NCBI RefSeq assembly: GCF_001904635.1
Contig: NZ_MRCB01000007.1
Coordinates: 1-64,000 of the forward strand
Length of the DNA: 64,000 nt
Direction of reading: 5' to 3'
DNA from: Hydrococcus rivularis NIES-593
GTDB lineage: Bacteria > Cyanobacteriota > Cyanobacteriia > Cyanobacteriales > Microcystaceae
Part shown: positions 1 to 9,136 of the stretch, piece after piece
Numbering within the stretch: position 1 is the first letter of the stretch
Layout of the letters: the number at the start of each line of letters is the position of its first letter
Position numbers and translations under genes: made by a program
The notes under the pieces: generated by a model
What the model was told of the DNA's origin: nothing
Seen by the model: the letters and a program-made list of their open reading frames with translations, nothing else
Database searches by the model: none

Positions 1-333
1 GGGTTTCGTCCAAGCGACTGGTTCGCTGGTATCGCCATCAGCCAAAATCGACTTTAAGTAACTGATTTAAGTTAGTACCGATTACTTAGGGTTATTATAG
101 GATTAACAAGAATTCCCAGTTTAAAGCATGTATCGGTATTGTGCAATCACAATTCGTCAATCTAGCTTCAGTGTTGGCTCTCAGTGTCCACCCTAAAACT
201 GCTTTTTTAATTTTTACTAAATGGGCAATTAATAGCTTCGTCATTGCCTGACCAATTAGTGCAATTAAGCAATACTGACTAATTCTGATTCTCAGACTTT
301 AGTTTCTATAGTAGTTTTAGGAAACTTTAACCG
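1..333. other. Intergenic stretch at window edge, no gene supported
   Basis: All three forward frames stop within the first 65 bases. The very beginning could be the 3' tail of a gene that starts outside the window, but there are too few residues to identify one. The rest is AT-rich and contains no recognisable RNA gene. It presumably contains the promoter of the truncated prfC that starts at 334. Confidence 0.5.
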
Positions 334-603
334 ATGCAAACAAATATAAATTCGACAATTTTGTCGAAAAATTCTGTTGTTGAACAGATTTACCAAGAAG
401 TCTCTCGTCGTCGTAACTTTGCCATTATTTCCCACCCCGACGCAGGAAAAACCACGCTTACCGAGAAATTACTGCTTTACGGCGGAGCCATTCAAGAAGC
501 CGGAGCCGTTAAAGCCAAAAGGACACAGCGTAGCGCGACTTCTGACTGGAATGTATTTAATTTTCTTCATGATGCTAAAAGTTCTTTTTTAATAGTTAAA
601 TAA
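334..603 (+). pseudogene. prfC: 5' fragment of peptide chain release factor 3 (prfC)
   Basis: RF3 is a translational GTPase of over 500 residues that removes RF1/RF2 from the ribosome. This frame has only 89 codons. Residues 20-72 match the RF3 N-terminus, including the P-loop [19 protein letters not shown] and the RF3-typical [13 protein letters not shown]. At codon 72 (base 549), just where RF3 would continue into the switch I region, similarity stops, and the last 17 residues are antisense read-through of the 3' end of a DUF2254 gene. The G2-G5 motifs, domain II and domain III are absent, so this cannot be a functional release factor. The rest of prfC was probably lost in a deletion; whether a complete copy exists elsewhere cannot be seen here. 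Confidence 0.88.
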
Positions 604-1138
604 CGCTCCTCAATATCTTTTTTGTCCATTTCTTCCGATATCGCTTGCTGGCTATCGCGTCTAATCATTTCGGCATGACGCAACAGTATTTCGCGTTCTT
701 TTGGGTTTGAGGTATAACGAGCTACCGTTGCGATCGCTTCTAACAAACGAATAGTAACTGCGACATCACTAAGGAATAGATGAACGTGCTAATGAAGGTG
801 CCAAGAACGAGTTGATTTCCTATGTCCTGCATAAAGTTACGCAGCAACCTGGGACCGAAATTGGAAGCAGCTAACTGAAGTGCCACAACGGTAATTGAAA
901 AGGCTGTACCAGCAACGCCAATAGTGGAACTAGCCACCGATGAAAGCACCTCACGCGCCCCATCAGTTCCGCCAGTGTAAATCCAACCCCATTTCTCAAT
1001 CGGGCCGTAATAACCTTGGCGATCGAGCCATAACATCGTAAATGCTAGCGCGATCGCGAGCAGTGCAAAAATGGTTGGCAAAAACCAGTAACTAGAATGG
1101 AGCGTGTCCCAAATTTTACCGAATTTGACATTTTTCAT
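567..1138 (-). pseudogene. DUF2254 membrane protein gene with internal deletion and frameshift
   Basis: The 5' part (132-codon frame, 1138 to 740) gives the DUF2254 N-terminus: two predicted membrane segments and the motif GTAFSITVVALQLAASNFGP, then LGTFISTFIYSLV. Directly after this the family sequence is lost. In another frame, from about 769 to the TGA at 567-569, the typical DUF2254 C-terminus is readable (DVAVTIRLLEAIATVARYTS ... LLRHAEMI ... EERYLTI). DUF2254 proteins have about 400-450 residues, so roughly 200 or more central codons are missing and the two ends are joined out of frame near 765-772. The start ATG overlaps the stop of the upstream mscS gene (ATGA), which implies the two were once co-translated. 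The 3' end is antisense to the tail of the prfC fragment. Confidence 0.85.
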
Positions 1139-2151
1139 GGTTCGTCATGCTCGGCTTGAGCCTGCTTGGTATTGTCATTTCTCGACGAGCGCATTTGAGC
1201 GAGTTTTATTAAAGAATCGCTGATGCTGCGCGGTTTTGGGACTTCTTTCTTTCCAGAAGGCCAACCTTCTCTTTGAGATTTGCGATCGCCATCTGTCTCT
1301 TCGGTTTGGTCGTGGAATAAAATTTGTTGGGTTGGGAAGGGTAGATCGATTCCGTTTGCTGTTAGCTTATGCTTAATGGCAGTTAAAACGCGATCGCGCG
1401 AGTCGAGATCGTCTGCTCGTCTTGGCGGTTTAATCCACCATCGGGCACGAATATTAACGGTACTTTCTGCTAGTTCCATTACCAGCACGTCAGGAGATGG
1501 ATCTCTTAAAACTCCTTCAACACTATGAATCGCTTCTAAAATTAAACGCTTCGCTTCGTCAAGATCGTCGCCATAGCCGATGCCAACATCGTATTCCATG
1601 CGACGACTTTCAAAAGCGGTATTTACAGTAACTGAATTAGTAAACAATTCTGAATTAGGAATCACAATTCGGCGACCGTCGTAGGTTTTAATTGTCGTCG
1701 CGCGGGTTTGAATATTTTCAACCGTTCCCTCATATTCTTTAAAAACTATCTGGTCGTCAATTTGAAATGGTTCGGTTAAAAGAATTAAAATTCCTGCCAG
1801 AAAATTTTGCAAAATATCGCGAAAAGCGAAGCCAATGGCAACACCACTAATTCCGAGTAATTGGATTAAATCCCCTGCTTTGAAAGTCGGGATAACAATT
1901 GACAAAGCCACAAATAAACCGATGAGAATAACAGTTCCTTGCGCTAATCGTCCTAAGACCATGCCCAGATTTCTCGCTTGTCGATGCCTTCTCGTGAGGC
2001 GTTTAACCAGTATCTTCAGCCATCTGGCGGCGAAAAAAAACGCGATCGAGACGATTCCGGCTAAGATAATATTTGGCAGCAAAACAATTAAACCATTAAT
2101 TAGTCCACTAATTTTTGCCCATGCTGCCGCAATTGATTCCTGAAAGTTCAT
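1135..2151 (-). CDS. MscS-family mechanosensitive ion channel
   Basis: Small-conductance mechanosensitive channel of 338 aa in the cytoplasmic membrane, releasing osmolytes on hypo-osmotic shock. Three hydrophobic segments lie at about residues 18-45, 65-90 and 92-122. The pore helix carries the glycine/alanine-rich MscS signature GISGVAIGFAFRDILQNF, followed by the beta domain (FQIDDQIVFKEYEGTVENI; IPNSELFTNSVTVNT) and the alpha/beta C-terminal domain. A charged tail after about residue 275 (EETDGDRKSQREG onward) is longer than in E. coli MscS. The start ATG at 2151 is well placed before the first membrane helix. The stop overlaps the start of the decayed DUF2254 gene by the 4 bases ATGA, indicating an operon with translational coupling. 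Confidence 0.92.
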   Translation of the reverse strand: MNFQESIAAAWAKISGLINGLIVLLPNIILAGIVSIAFFFAARWLKILVKRLTRRHRQARNLGMVLGRLAQGTVILIGLFVALSIVIPTFKAGDLIQLLGISGVAIGFAFRDILQNFLAGILILLTEPFQIDDQIVFKEYEGTVENIQTRATTIKTYDGRRIVIPNSELFTNSVTVNTAFESRRMEYDVGIGYGDDLDEAKRLILEAIHSVEGVLRDPSPDVLVMELAESTVNIRARWWIKPPRRADDLDSRDRVLTAIKHKLTANGIDLPFPTQQILFHDQTEETDGDRKSQREGWPSGKKEVPKPRSISDSLIKLAQMRSSRNDNTKQAQAEHDEP

Positions 2152-2296
2152 GGTATTTCATGCCATTTTTTGCTCGTTTTCATTATTTGCTTTTTTAAGA
2201 AAATATCGAGCAATTTACGAGCATCATAGTCAAAATCTCTTCGTTATTACTCTGTCTAGAGTTTGATTTTTAAGAGCAAATTTACAAATTATTTTG

Positions 2297-2578
2297 TTAG
2301 CGAAGCTCCTCTGTAGGAGGCACGCCATTTTCAATTTGAATAGGTGGAAAGCCGACAACATTGTATCTAGTAGTGGCAATGCCAATTCCCGCTTTGTCAA
2401 AACCTTTGAGAATATCTCGACTGACAGCATCTTTAAGATCGCGAGTCGCTCTTTCTCTGACGACAAAACGAACGGTCAGTTCTAGCCAATTGTTAGTAAT
2501 GCGATAGTAAACTTTGGGTGTTAAATCGTGTGAATGCAAAAATACCGATCGCGCATGATTCTTAACGATTCCTGACTC
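2297..2578 (-). pseudogene. C-terminal remnant of a second MscS-like channel
   Basis: The open frame encodes only the cytoplasmic end of an MscS-type channel: a beta-strand stretch LTPKVYYRITNNWLELTVRF and the helix RATRDLKDAVSRDILKGFDK, ending in VVGFPPIQIENG. No membrane helices or pore motif are present, and the frame is closed upstream by a stop near 2580. An 80-aa version beginning at a TTG (2539) could be postulated, but similarity to the family begins before that codon. It lies just upstream of the intact mscS and in the same orientation, so an old tandem duplication with loss of one 5' end is a simple explanation. Confidence 0.7.
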
Positions 2579-2640
2579 ATTTCGTTTTATTTCTCAAACT
2601 CTCAAATCGAAAAAGCTTTTTTTGCTAAAAATTTAAAAAG

Positions 2641-3834
2641 CTAAATCATTTGCTTGATTGCCTCAACTAATCGATCGATTTCTGCCGACAATGTAAAATA
2701 ATGAACGCAGGCACGAATGCAATCGGGTTCGGCAATGGTTCTGAGTAACAAACCTTGTTTCTCTAATTGTTGTACCAGTTGTTTGTGAGAACTATTATTG
2801 GTTACTCGAAAAGAGACTAAGCCCGCTTGGGGAGGGGAATTTTTTAAACACTCAATCCCATTAATTTTCGATAAACTTAGCCAGAGATATTCGCTTAATT
2901 GACAGATTTGTTGATAGCGTTCATGTGGCGTTCCCCATTGTTGATGAAGCGCGATCGCGGCTCTCAACCCTTCATATTCTGGATAAGCAGAAGTAGCGAT
3001 CTCAAAACGCTGTCCGTCACCTTTCCATCCGATTAATTCGCCTTTTTCATTGGTATTAACGCCGCGCCAGCCAATAAATGTGGGTTGAAGTTTCTCAAAA
3101 GCTTCGGGACGAATATATAATCCTCCTACTCCCGCCGGACCGCACAACCATTTATGACCGGTAAACGCATAAAAATCAACGCCAATTTCGGTTAAATTTA
3201 GTGGCAGAGAACCGACCGATTGGGCGGCATCGACTAATACTTGTACGGGTTTATTACTGCCAGAATAATTATGGCAAACTCCTACGATTTCAGCTAATGG
3301 TAACACCTGACCCGTATTCCATAATAAATGACTCAAAACGACCAAACGAGTTTTGGGATGTAAATGTTGAGAAATAACTTCAATCGGATCTCCTTCATTG
3401 AGCGTTGCCATTATCGGACAGAGATCGATGTCTACTCCAAAACGCCGCGAAATTTCTTTGACAATAGCGATGACTCCAGGATGTTCGCAATCGGTTATTA
3501 AAATGCGATCGCCCACTTGCCAGTCAATGCCCCACAGAACGATATTGCAGCCAGCCGTCACGTTTTCCGTCAACGCGATCGTTTTGGGAGAAACGCCCAG
3601 TTCGCTTGCGATCGCACTTCGCAGAGAAGCTGTCTTTTGCACGATCCAAGCATTGATCTCCACAGAAAAAGGTCCGCGTTCTTGTAAATATTTGTGAGTC
3701 TCAATAATGGCTCCCAACGCAATGCGAGACAATGTGCCTTGTCCCCCAAAGTTCAAATAAACTTTATGCGCCAGTGCGGGAAACTCTTGTCGATATTTTT
3801 CTAAGCGAGCCGTTGCAGAAAAAGCGTCGAGCAT
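2641..3834 (-). CDS. L-cysteine/cystine lyase, C-DES type
   Basis: PLP-dependent enzyme of aminotransferase class V, 397 aa. The pattern of the whole chain matches cyanobacterial C-DES, which splits cystine or cysteine to give sulfane sulfur or sulfide, pyruvate and ammonia, and can feed Fe-S cluster assembly. The PLP lysine is K228 in FTGHKWLCGP; the PLP-binding aspartate is in VLVDAAQS (D202); H118 in CEHPG stacks on the cofactor. The catalytic cysteine loop of true cysteine desulfurases (SufS/NifS) is not visible, favouring C-DES over SufS. The N-terminal YLNFGGQGTLS is also typical. It is transcribed alone, divergently from the nuclease gene at 3946. Confidence 0.82.
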   Translation of the reverse strand: MLDAFSATARLEKYRQEFPALAHKVYLNFGGQGTLSRIALGAIIETHKYLQERGPFSVEINAWIVQKTASLRSAIASELGVSPKTIALTENVTAGCNIVLWGIDWQVGDRILITDCEHPGVIAIVKEISRRFGVDIDLCPIMATLNEGDPIEVISQHLHPKTRLVVLSHLLWNTGQVLPLAEIVGVCHNYSGSNKPVQVLVDAAQSVGSLPLNLTEIGVDFYAFTGHKWLCGPAGVGGLYIRPEAFEKLQPTFIGWRGVNTNEKGELIGWKGDGQRFEIATSAYPEYEGLRAAIALHQQWGTPHERYQQICQLSEYLWLSLSKINGIECLKNSPPQAGLVSFRVTNNSSHKQLVQQLEKQGLLLRTIAEPDCIRACVHYFTLSAEIDRLVEAIKQMI

Positions 3835-3945
3835 GGGAATTATGTAGTCAAGTAAGCGAGAGAGAGGATATCTTCTATATTGAGGGTTCTGAGTGTCCCC
3901 AAGTTTATCCTATTGTCTAGGAAAGCTTAACTTTTCCTAAAAGTA

Positions 3946-5442
3946 ATGCTGCTGACTGATGCCCTGCTACTAGATTATAAACGCTGTCCGCGTCGTGCCT
4001 TTTTAAATCTCTATGGAGATAGTAACGAACGAGAACCGGAACGAGATTTTCTTCTGAAACTCCGACAAGAAAGCCAACACCACGTTGCTACCGTGCTTGC
4101 CGAGTTTTATCCCAACTCTCAGCAGCCTCAAGCTTCTGATGAGGACTGGCAGACAAAAGCCAAAGAAACGGAAGTATTAATGCAGCAGGGCGTAGATTGT
4201 ATTTACCGTGGGGTTTTAATCCAGCCTAACTACCGAGATTGGGGATTGGTATCCGAGAAGGTTTTAGGTACCCAAGGCGATGAACCAATTCTCTTTGGGA
4301 CCCCTCATTTACTGGTAAAACAGTCAGGACTCTCAAAGTTTGGCAATTGGTGCTACATGCCGATTAGCATTCAATTAGGTCGCCGTCCGAAACCAGAATA
4401 TAAGCTGATCGCCGCCTTTTATGCTCAATTGCTGGCAACTATCCAAGGCGTTTTACCCACTACTACCGAGATTGTCTTGCGTCGTCAGAATCGCTACGCA
4501 GTCGATCTCGCCGAATGGCTTCCTCGCATGCGAGAGACTTTGGCAGAATGCCTGCAAATGCTCTTAGCGCGTCAAGAACCCGAAGTTTTTATTTCTCGCC
4601 AGCGATGCGGCTTATGTCATTGGTACGGTCACTGTTATACCCTTGCTCAATCGCAGCAGCATCTCTCTCTCGTTCCCGGCGTAACTCCTAGTCGCTACGA
4701 ATATTTACAAGCAATCGGCGTAGACACGGTGGCTTCTCTAGCCGATGCTTGTCCGATTAATCTGGGCGAGACAATGGGGAGGGAAGTTGCCACTCAGTTA
4801 AAACAACAAGCTAAAGCCATTGTCGAAAATCGAGCGATTCGCAAATCTAATGGGTTTTTAGACGTTTGCAAGACAATTCCCACTGCTTCTATTGAGTTAT
4901 ATTTCGATATCGAAGCAGAACCAGAACGCAATCTGGATTATCTGTTGGGAATTTTACTGGTCGATCGCCAAAAAAATAGCAAATGTTTTTATCCATTTTT
5001 GGCAGAAAAACCGGAAGAAGAAGAAATTATTTGGAATCAATTTCTAGCCGTCGTTAATTTCTACGAACATGCCCCCATTTTTCACTTTTCTGAATATGAA
5101 GTAGAAACGATTAAACGCCTTGCTCATTTATATAAAACGCCGAGAAAGCAAATAGAATCATTATTATGGCGCTGCATCGATCTTCATAAGCGAGTGATTC
5201 ATTCTGTTACTTTTCCAGTGGAAAGTTATTCTCTTAAAGCATTAGCTAATTGGATAGGATTTCAATGGCGCGATCGCGGCGCAAGTGGCGATCGCTGCGT
5301 TTGTTGGTACGATCGATGGCTAAAAACGGGCGATCGCAGCTTTTTAGAAGCAATTTTACGCTATAATGAAGACGACTGCCGCGCTACTTTTGAACTAAAA
5401 GATTGGCTAGTCGAGTTTTTGGGAAAAAGCGAATCAATCTGA
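3946..5442 (+). CDS. TM0106-family RecB-like nuclease
   Basis: Protein of 498 aa. The N-terminal half resembles RecB/Cas4-type PD-(D/E)XK nucleases. A first cysteine in YKRCPRRAFLNLYG and a downstream cluster CGLCHWYGHC (about residues 223-232) have the arrangement that binds a 4Fe-4S cluster in Cas4 and AddB. A helix-hairpin-like segment follows (LVPGVTPSRYEYLQAIGV). The C-terminal half has an RNase H-like exonuclease fold: ELYFDIEAEPERNLDYLLG holds the DxE pair, and the end has YNEDDCRATFELKDWL. This two-domain layout is that of the TM0106 family. The biological role is not established; DNA repair or RNA processing are guesses. No cas genes are nearby. It is divergent from C-DES. Confidence 0.75.
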   Translation: MLLTDALLLDYKRCPRRAFLNLYGDSNEREPERDFLLKLRQESQHHVATVLAEFYPNSQQPQASDEDWQTKAKETEVLMQQGVDCIYRGVLIQPNYRDWGLVSEKVLGTQGDEPILFGTPHLLVKQSGLSKFGNWCYMPISIQLGRRPKPEYKLIAAFYAQLLATIQGVLPTTTEIVLRRQNRYAVDLAEWLPRMRETLAECLQMLLARQEPEVFISRQRCGLCHWYGHCYTLAQSQQHLSLVPGVTPSRYEYLQAIGVDTVASLADACPINLGETMGREVATQLKQQAKAIVENRAIRKSNGFLDVCKTIPTASIELYFDIEAEPERNLDYLLGILLVDRQKNSKCFYPFLAEKPEEEEIIWNQFLAVVNFYEHAPIFHFSEYEVETIKRLAHLYKTPRKQIESLLWRCIDLHKRVIHSVTFPVESYSLKALANWIGFQWRDRGASGDRCVCWYDRWLKTGDRSFLEAILRYNEDDCRATFELKDWLVEFLGKSESI

Positions 5443-5698
5443 ATTCAGAGATCGTAGCTCTGCAATCTTCTCAAGATTTGACTTTTTCCAAGTTGGCGAC
5501 AAGAATAACAAAACTAAACATTTATTCGATCGAGCGATCTTTAATTTAAAGTTCTGCAAAGATTTCTAACAAAATTTCAGTTTTGTAATCGATTTATCCA
5601 TTCTCTTGAAAAGAGAATGCTATGGTGAAAAGCGAAAGCCTTGATGACTTAATTGAATAAAGTCTTTGAGACGCTCCACTTTACCAAGCGACTAAAAG

Positions 5699-5944
5699 GT
5701 GATGGATATGATGCTCCCCATGTTTCCGGTCTTATTATTAATCGTCGCAGTAGGAAGCGTTCTTTGGTATCAGCACACAAATAATGATATTTTTTGGGTT
5801 CTAGCCGTTGCCAGTGCTATTGCTTGTCTAATTTGGGGGTTGGTTATTGCCCATTGGTCGATTCTATTGGTCGGCTTGTTGGCTTTACTCAAGTTTAGAG
5901 CGCCGATGGTAAGACCAGTTCGAGTCGAAACCAACAATAAATAA
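5699..5944 (+). CDS. Small hydrophobic membrane protein
   Basis: Up to 81 aa with three closely packed hydrophobic stretches (about residues 6-24, 30-48 and 50-66) and a short basic tail (MVRPVRVETNNK). I do not recognise a family. The start is uncertain: GTG at 5699 and ATG at 5702 lie too close to the AAAAGG at 5694-5699, whereas ATG at 5708 is spaced well from it and is the most likely start (78 aa). It stands alone between the nuclease gene and the coiled-coil protein gene, all on the plus strand. Confidence 0.6.
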   Translation: MMDMMLPMFPVLLLIVAVGSVLWYQHTNNDIFWVLAVASAIACLIWGLVIAHWSILLVGLLALLKFRAPMVRPVRVETNNK

Positions 5945-6039
5945 ATTCTGCCAAAAGCAGGAGGGCATAGTTTCTGAATAAATAGCTAAGCTGGAAAATA
6001 AATAGAGCGATCGCCGCTCAATTTCTTCTGGCTAAAACT

Positions 6040-6432
6040 ATGAAAAGATCTTCTTGGCTGGGTCGATCGATTGTCAAATTCTCGCTGATTTTACTTGTTG
6101 CGTTCTCTATTGGAATTACCATTCACTTTATTAGCTCTCAAAGGGTTTTGGGTCAATCTGATACCACCGTTCGCTCGGAAATTCAGGATCTTAAAAGGCG
6201 TATAAATAACTTAGAAATCGAATCTTCTAGGCGAGTGGGCGTGCGAACGATTCAACCAAGCCTTCCCTCTCAACCCGCTCAGATTACTACTCCACAAGCG
6301 ATTGATGGAAGAATCGTCGGACGCAGCGACCCCTTGTTTGAACGGTTGGCTAATTTGACGATTGAATTGAGAGAGCGAGTAGCAAAATTAGAAAAGCGAG
6401 TCAAGCAGCTCGAACAAAAAAACCTATCTTAG
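6040..6432 (+). CDS. Membrane-anchored coiled-coil protein, unknown function
   Basis: 130 aa. Residues 11-31 form one hydrophobic segment (FSLILLVAFSIGITIHFIS) after a basic N-terminus, acting as signal anchor or signal peptide with a possible cut after VLGQS. Two short heptad-like stretches follow (SEIQDLKRRINNLEIESSR and the C-terminal TIELRERVAKLEKRVKQLEQ), separated by a proline/glutamine-rich linker. This suggests a periplasmic dimeric helper protein. No enzymatic motif is visible, and no family is recognised. Confidence 0.6.
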   Translation: MKRSSWLGRSIVKFSLILLVAFSIGITIHFISSQRVLGQSDTTVRSEIQDLKRRINNLEIESSRRVGVRTIQPSLPSQPAQITTPQAIDGRIVGRSDPLFERLANLTIELRERVAKLEKRVKQLEQKNLS

Positions 6433-6441
6433 AGAAAAACT

Positions 6442-6600
6442 TTACTCTAACTGACGGGCAACTCCTCCGTGTTTTTTAGCCATTATCTCTGCCATTTGTT
6501 GAGAGACGAATTTGCTGGCTCTCTCTAATCCAGGTTGAAAGGTGCCAGAGGGAGTCAAATAATGCGTAAATAGACCGACTTGCTTGCAGACTATCCACAT
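6442..6600 (-). CDS. Possible small protein of 52 aa
   Basis: On the minus strand an ATG at 6600 opens a frame of 52 codons beginning MWIVCKQVGLFTHYLTPSG and ending KKHGGVARQLE with TAA. Composition is protein-like (amphipathic stretch ERASKFVSQQMAEIMAKK) and the frame is closed by an in-frame TGA 24 bases upstream. I do not recognise a family. It could be a genuine small protein or the 3' remnant of a larger gene. It lies between the coiled-coil protein (convergent) and ndhF. Confidence 0.4.
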   Translation of the reverse strand: MWIVCKQVGLFTHYLTPSGTFQPGLERASKFVSQQMAEIMAKKHGGVARQLE

Positions 6601-6767
6601 AGAGGTTCGTTCGGTAATTTGTCAGATCTTATTACATTACGATAGTTTTTGACCGAGCCAATGTTGAAACAATGGTAAACTCATCGCCCGCGATCGCGAA
6701 CGGGGGATAAAAGCTTTGCTTGGGAAAAGGTAAAAAGAAAAGGACTTTTGACAAGTGACAAAGGACA

Positions 6768-6804
6768 AAGGACAAAAAAATAACGGGAGCAAAATGCCCC
6801 CGCA
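6768..6804 (-). terminator. Rho-independent terminator of ndhF
   Basis: Read on the minus strand just after the ndhF stop, CGGGGGCATTTTGCTCCCG folds into a GC-rich hairpin and is followed by TTATTTTTTT. It is in the correct orientation and distance to end ndhF transcripts. Confidence 0.75.
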
Positions 6805-6826
6805 ATTGCTAGCGTCGCTCACAACT

Positions 6827-8878
6827 TTAGACAACACTAAACAAAATGACAAAGCCCAAAACGGCTGCAAAAATGATTAGGGCATAGAATTGGGCGCGAC
6901 CGTTTTCTAGGTATTTCAATCCTTCTCCACTAAGGATGGTGGCTAAACCCGTTAAGTTGACCGCACCGTCGATGACGCGATAGTCCACTTCCATGATTTG
7001 TCGGGCAAGACGACGGCATCCTTGCACGAAGACGCGATCGTAAATGTCATCGAAATACCATTTATTGAGAGAGAATTGATAGAGAGCGGGATATTTCTTG
7101 GCGATCGCGGCTGGATCGATTTTCTTCTGGAGATACATTAGCGAGGCAATAGTGATGCCAATCAGAGCGATCCCGACAGAACTGCCTGCCATAATATAGA
7201 ATTCAGTCCAGTCAAAGTGAGTGACTTTTTCTAGTGCTTCGCCTGGGGCATAAATAAATTCCTCAAAAACATTATCCCAAGGTTTACCAACCAAGCCAAC
7301 CAAAACGGATGGAACTGCTAGAAGCACCAGAGGCAGCGTCATCGTTATGGGAGACTCGTGGGGGGATGTGCTATGACCGCGAGAATGAGATCCGCGAGCT
7401 TCATGTTCCAATTCCTTGACATCCATCGCCCCAGGACCAAAAGCAGGAGTTGCCACGCCCGCGGCAGCTAAAAGTTTTTGCTTGATGGACGCATCGTTGC
7501 CACGAAATCCGCCTTCAAAGGTCATGAAGTACATGCGGAACATATAAAATGCCGTCAGTCCTGCCGTAAACCAGCCAATAAACCATAAAAACGGATTGGC
7601 GTTAAAAGCAAGTCCGAGGATTTCATCCTTCGACCAGAATCCTGCAAAGGGCGGAATTCCGCAAATCGCCAGCGTTCCAATCAGAAAAGTCAGAGCTGTA
7701 ATGGGCATATACTTGCGCAAACCGCCCATCAGGCGCATATCTTGCGCCAAAACGGGATCGTGCCCGACAACTCCTTCCATTCCGTGAATCACAGAACCGG
7801 AACAGAGGAACAGCATCGCTTTGAAATAGGCGTGGGTCATTAGGTGAAATAAACCTGCCGTATAAGCCCCAAATCCCATTGCCATGACCATGTAACCCAA
7901 CTGGGAAATGGTGGAATAAGCCAAGCCTTTTTTAATGTCATTCTGGGTAAGGGCGATGGTTGCTCCCAAGAAGGCGGTGAAGGCCCCCGTCCAAGCAATG
8001 ACATTCATTGCGGCAGGAATCGGTTCAAACACCGGATACATGCGAGCGATCAAAAAGACCCCAGCAGCTACCATCGTCGCGGCATGGATGAGGGCAGAGA
8101 TGGGCGTAGGACCTTCCATCGCGTCCGGCAGCCAGACGTGGAGGGGAAATTGAGCCGACTTAGCCACGGGTCCCAAAAAGACCAGTATGGCAAAGAGAGC
8201 TGCTAAACCAGACCCTAACGCGCCAGAGGATACTAATCCTTCTAAGCGTTCTCCGATGATGCCAAAGTCAAAGCTGCTCGTTGCCCAGTACAAACCGAGG
8301 ATTCCTAACAATAAGCCGAAGTCGCCAACGCGGTTGACGACAAAAGCTTTTTGAGCAGCATCGGCAGCTGATTTGCGATCGTACCAGAAACCGACCAGAA
8401 GGTAGGAACACATGCCAACCAGTTCCCAGAAGATGTAAATCTGTACTAGGTTGGGACTAATCACCAGCCCCAGCATCGAGGAGGCGAAAAGGCTCAAATA
8501 AGCATAGAAGCGTACATAACCCGGATCGTGAGCCATGTAACCATCGGTATAGACCATCACCAGAAAGGCAACCGTAGTCACGATGACTAGCATCAGGGAA
8601 CTGAGATGGTCGATAACGTATCCCATTGAGAGATGGAAGTTTCCCGCTGCTGCCCATTCAATTGAGCGGCTATAATCGGCGTGACCGTGAATTTGGCTCC
8701 ACAGTAAGGCAAAGGATAGTACCATGCTCGCTCCGAGCAAGGAGACGATGAATACGGAATTAACTCGCCGGAGACGATTGGTAGCTTGATTTAGAGAGAT
8801 TAGACCCGATCCGACCACCATCGCTCCTACCAAGGGGAGGAAGGGAATCAACCAGGCATATTGATAAAGCCATTCCAT
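6827..8878 (-). CDS. ndhF: NAD(P)H-quinone oxidoreductase subunit 5, NdhF (NDH-1L type)
   Basis: 683-aa polytopic protein of the thylakoid NDH-1 complex, one of the antiporter-like proton-pumping subunits; NDH-1 takes electrons from ferredoxin to plastoquinone in respiration and cyclic flow. About 15 or more hydrophobic segments are visible. Typical motifs are FWELVGMCSYLLVGFWYDR, ending KAFVVNRVGDFG, and PLHVWLPDAMEGPTPISALI with HAATMVAAGVFL. The long C-terminal extension with KWYFDDIYDRVFVQGCRRLA and a final amphipathic/membrane stretch fits the respiratory NdhF1 class rather than the CO2-uptake paralogues NdhF3/F4. No ndhD or CupA/CupB gene lies next to it, which also favours NdhF1. Transcribed alone, with a terminator immediately downstream. 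Confidence 0.95.
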   Translation of the reverse strand: MEWLYQYAWLIPFLPLVGAMVVGSGLISLNQATNRLRRVNSVFIVSLLGASMVLSFALLWSQIHGHADYSRSIEWAAAGNFHLSMGYVIDHLSSLMLVIVTTVAFLVMVYTDGYMAHDPGYVRFYAYLSLFASSMLGLVISPNLVQIYIFWELVGMCSYLLVGFWYDRKSAADAAQKAFVVNRVGDFGLLLGILGLYWATSSFDFGIIGERLEGLVSSGALGSGLAALFAILVFLGPVAKSAQFPLHVWLPDAMEGPTPISALIHAATMVAAGVFLIARMYPVFEPIPAAMNVIAWTGAFTAFLGATIALTQNDIKKGLAYSTISQLGYMVMAMGFGAYTAGLFHLMTHAYFKAMLFLCSGSVIHGMEGVVGHDPVLAQDMRLMGGLRKYMPITALTFLIGTLAICGIPPFAGFWSKDEILGLAFNANPFLWFIGWFTAGLTAFYMFRMYFMTFEGGFRGNDASIKQKLLAAAGVATPAFGPGAMDVKELEHEARGSHSRGHSTSPHESPITMTLPLVLLAVPSVLVGLVGKPWDNVFEEFIYAPGEALEKVTHFDWTEFYIMAGSSVGIALIGITIASLMYLQKKIDPAAIAKKYPALYQFSLNKWYFDDIYDRVFVQGCRRLARQIMEVDYRVIDGAVNLTGLATILSGEGLKYLENGRAQFYALIIFAAVLGFVILFSVV

Positions 8879-9136
8879 TATGTAATGCCTACTTTATGTC
8901 GCTTCACTATTTTGTTAATAACGCTAACAATTGTGACACATGAAATTCCTTAATGAAGTGTTTATGCTTAGTATTAATTATTCCAATCAAGCCTGTCTTC
9001 TTACTGTGGGTCGAAACCCGTGTCATCGGATTCTTACCAAAGCGCGATCGCATTATCGTTGGCTTTAAAAAAACTTGGTTGCTGGTTCCCCCTTCGCTGA
9101 TAATTGATAACTAATCACCGATAACCGATAACTGCT

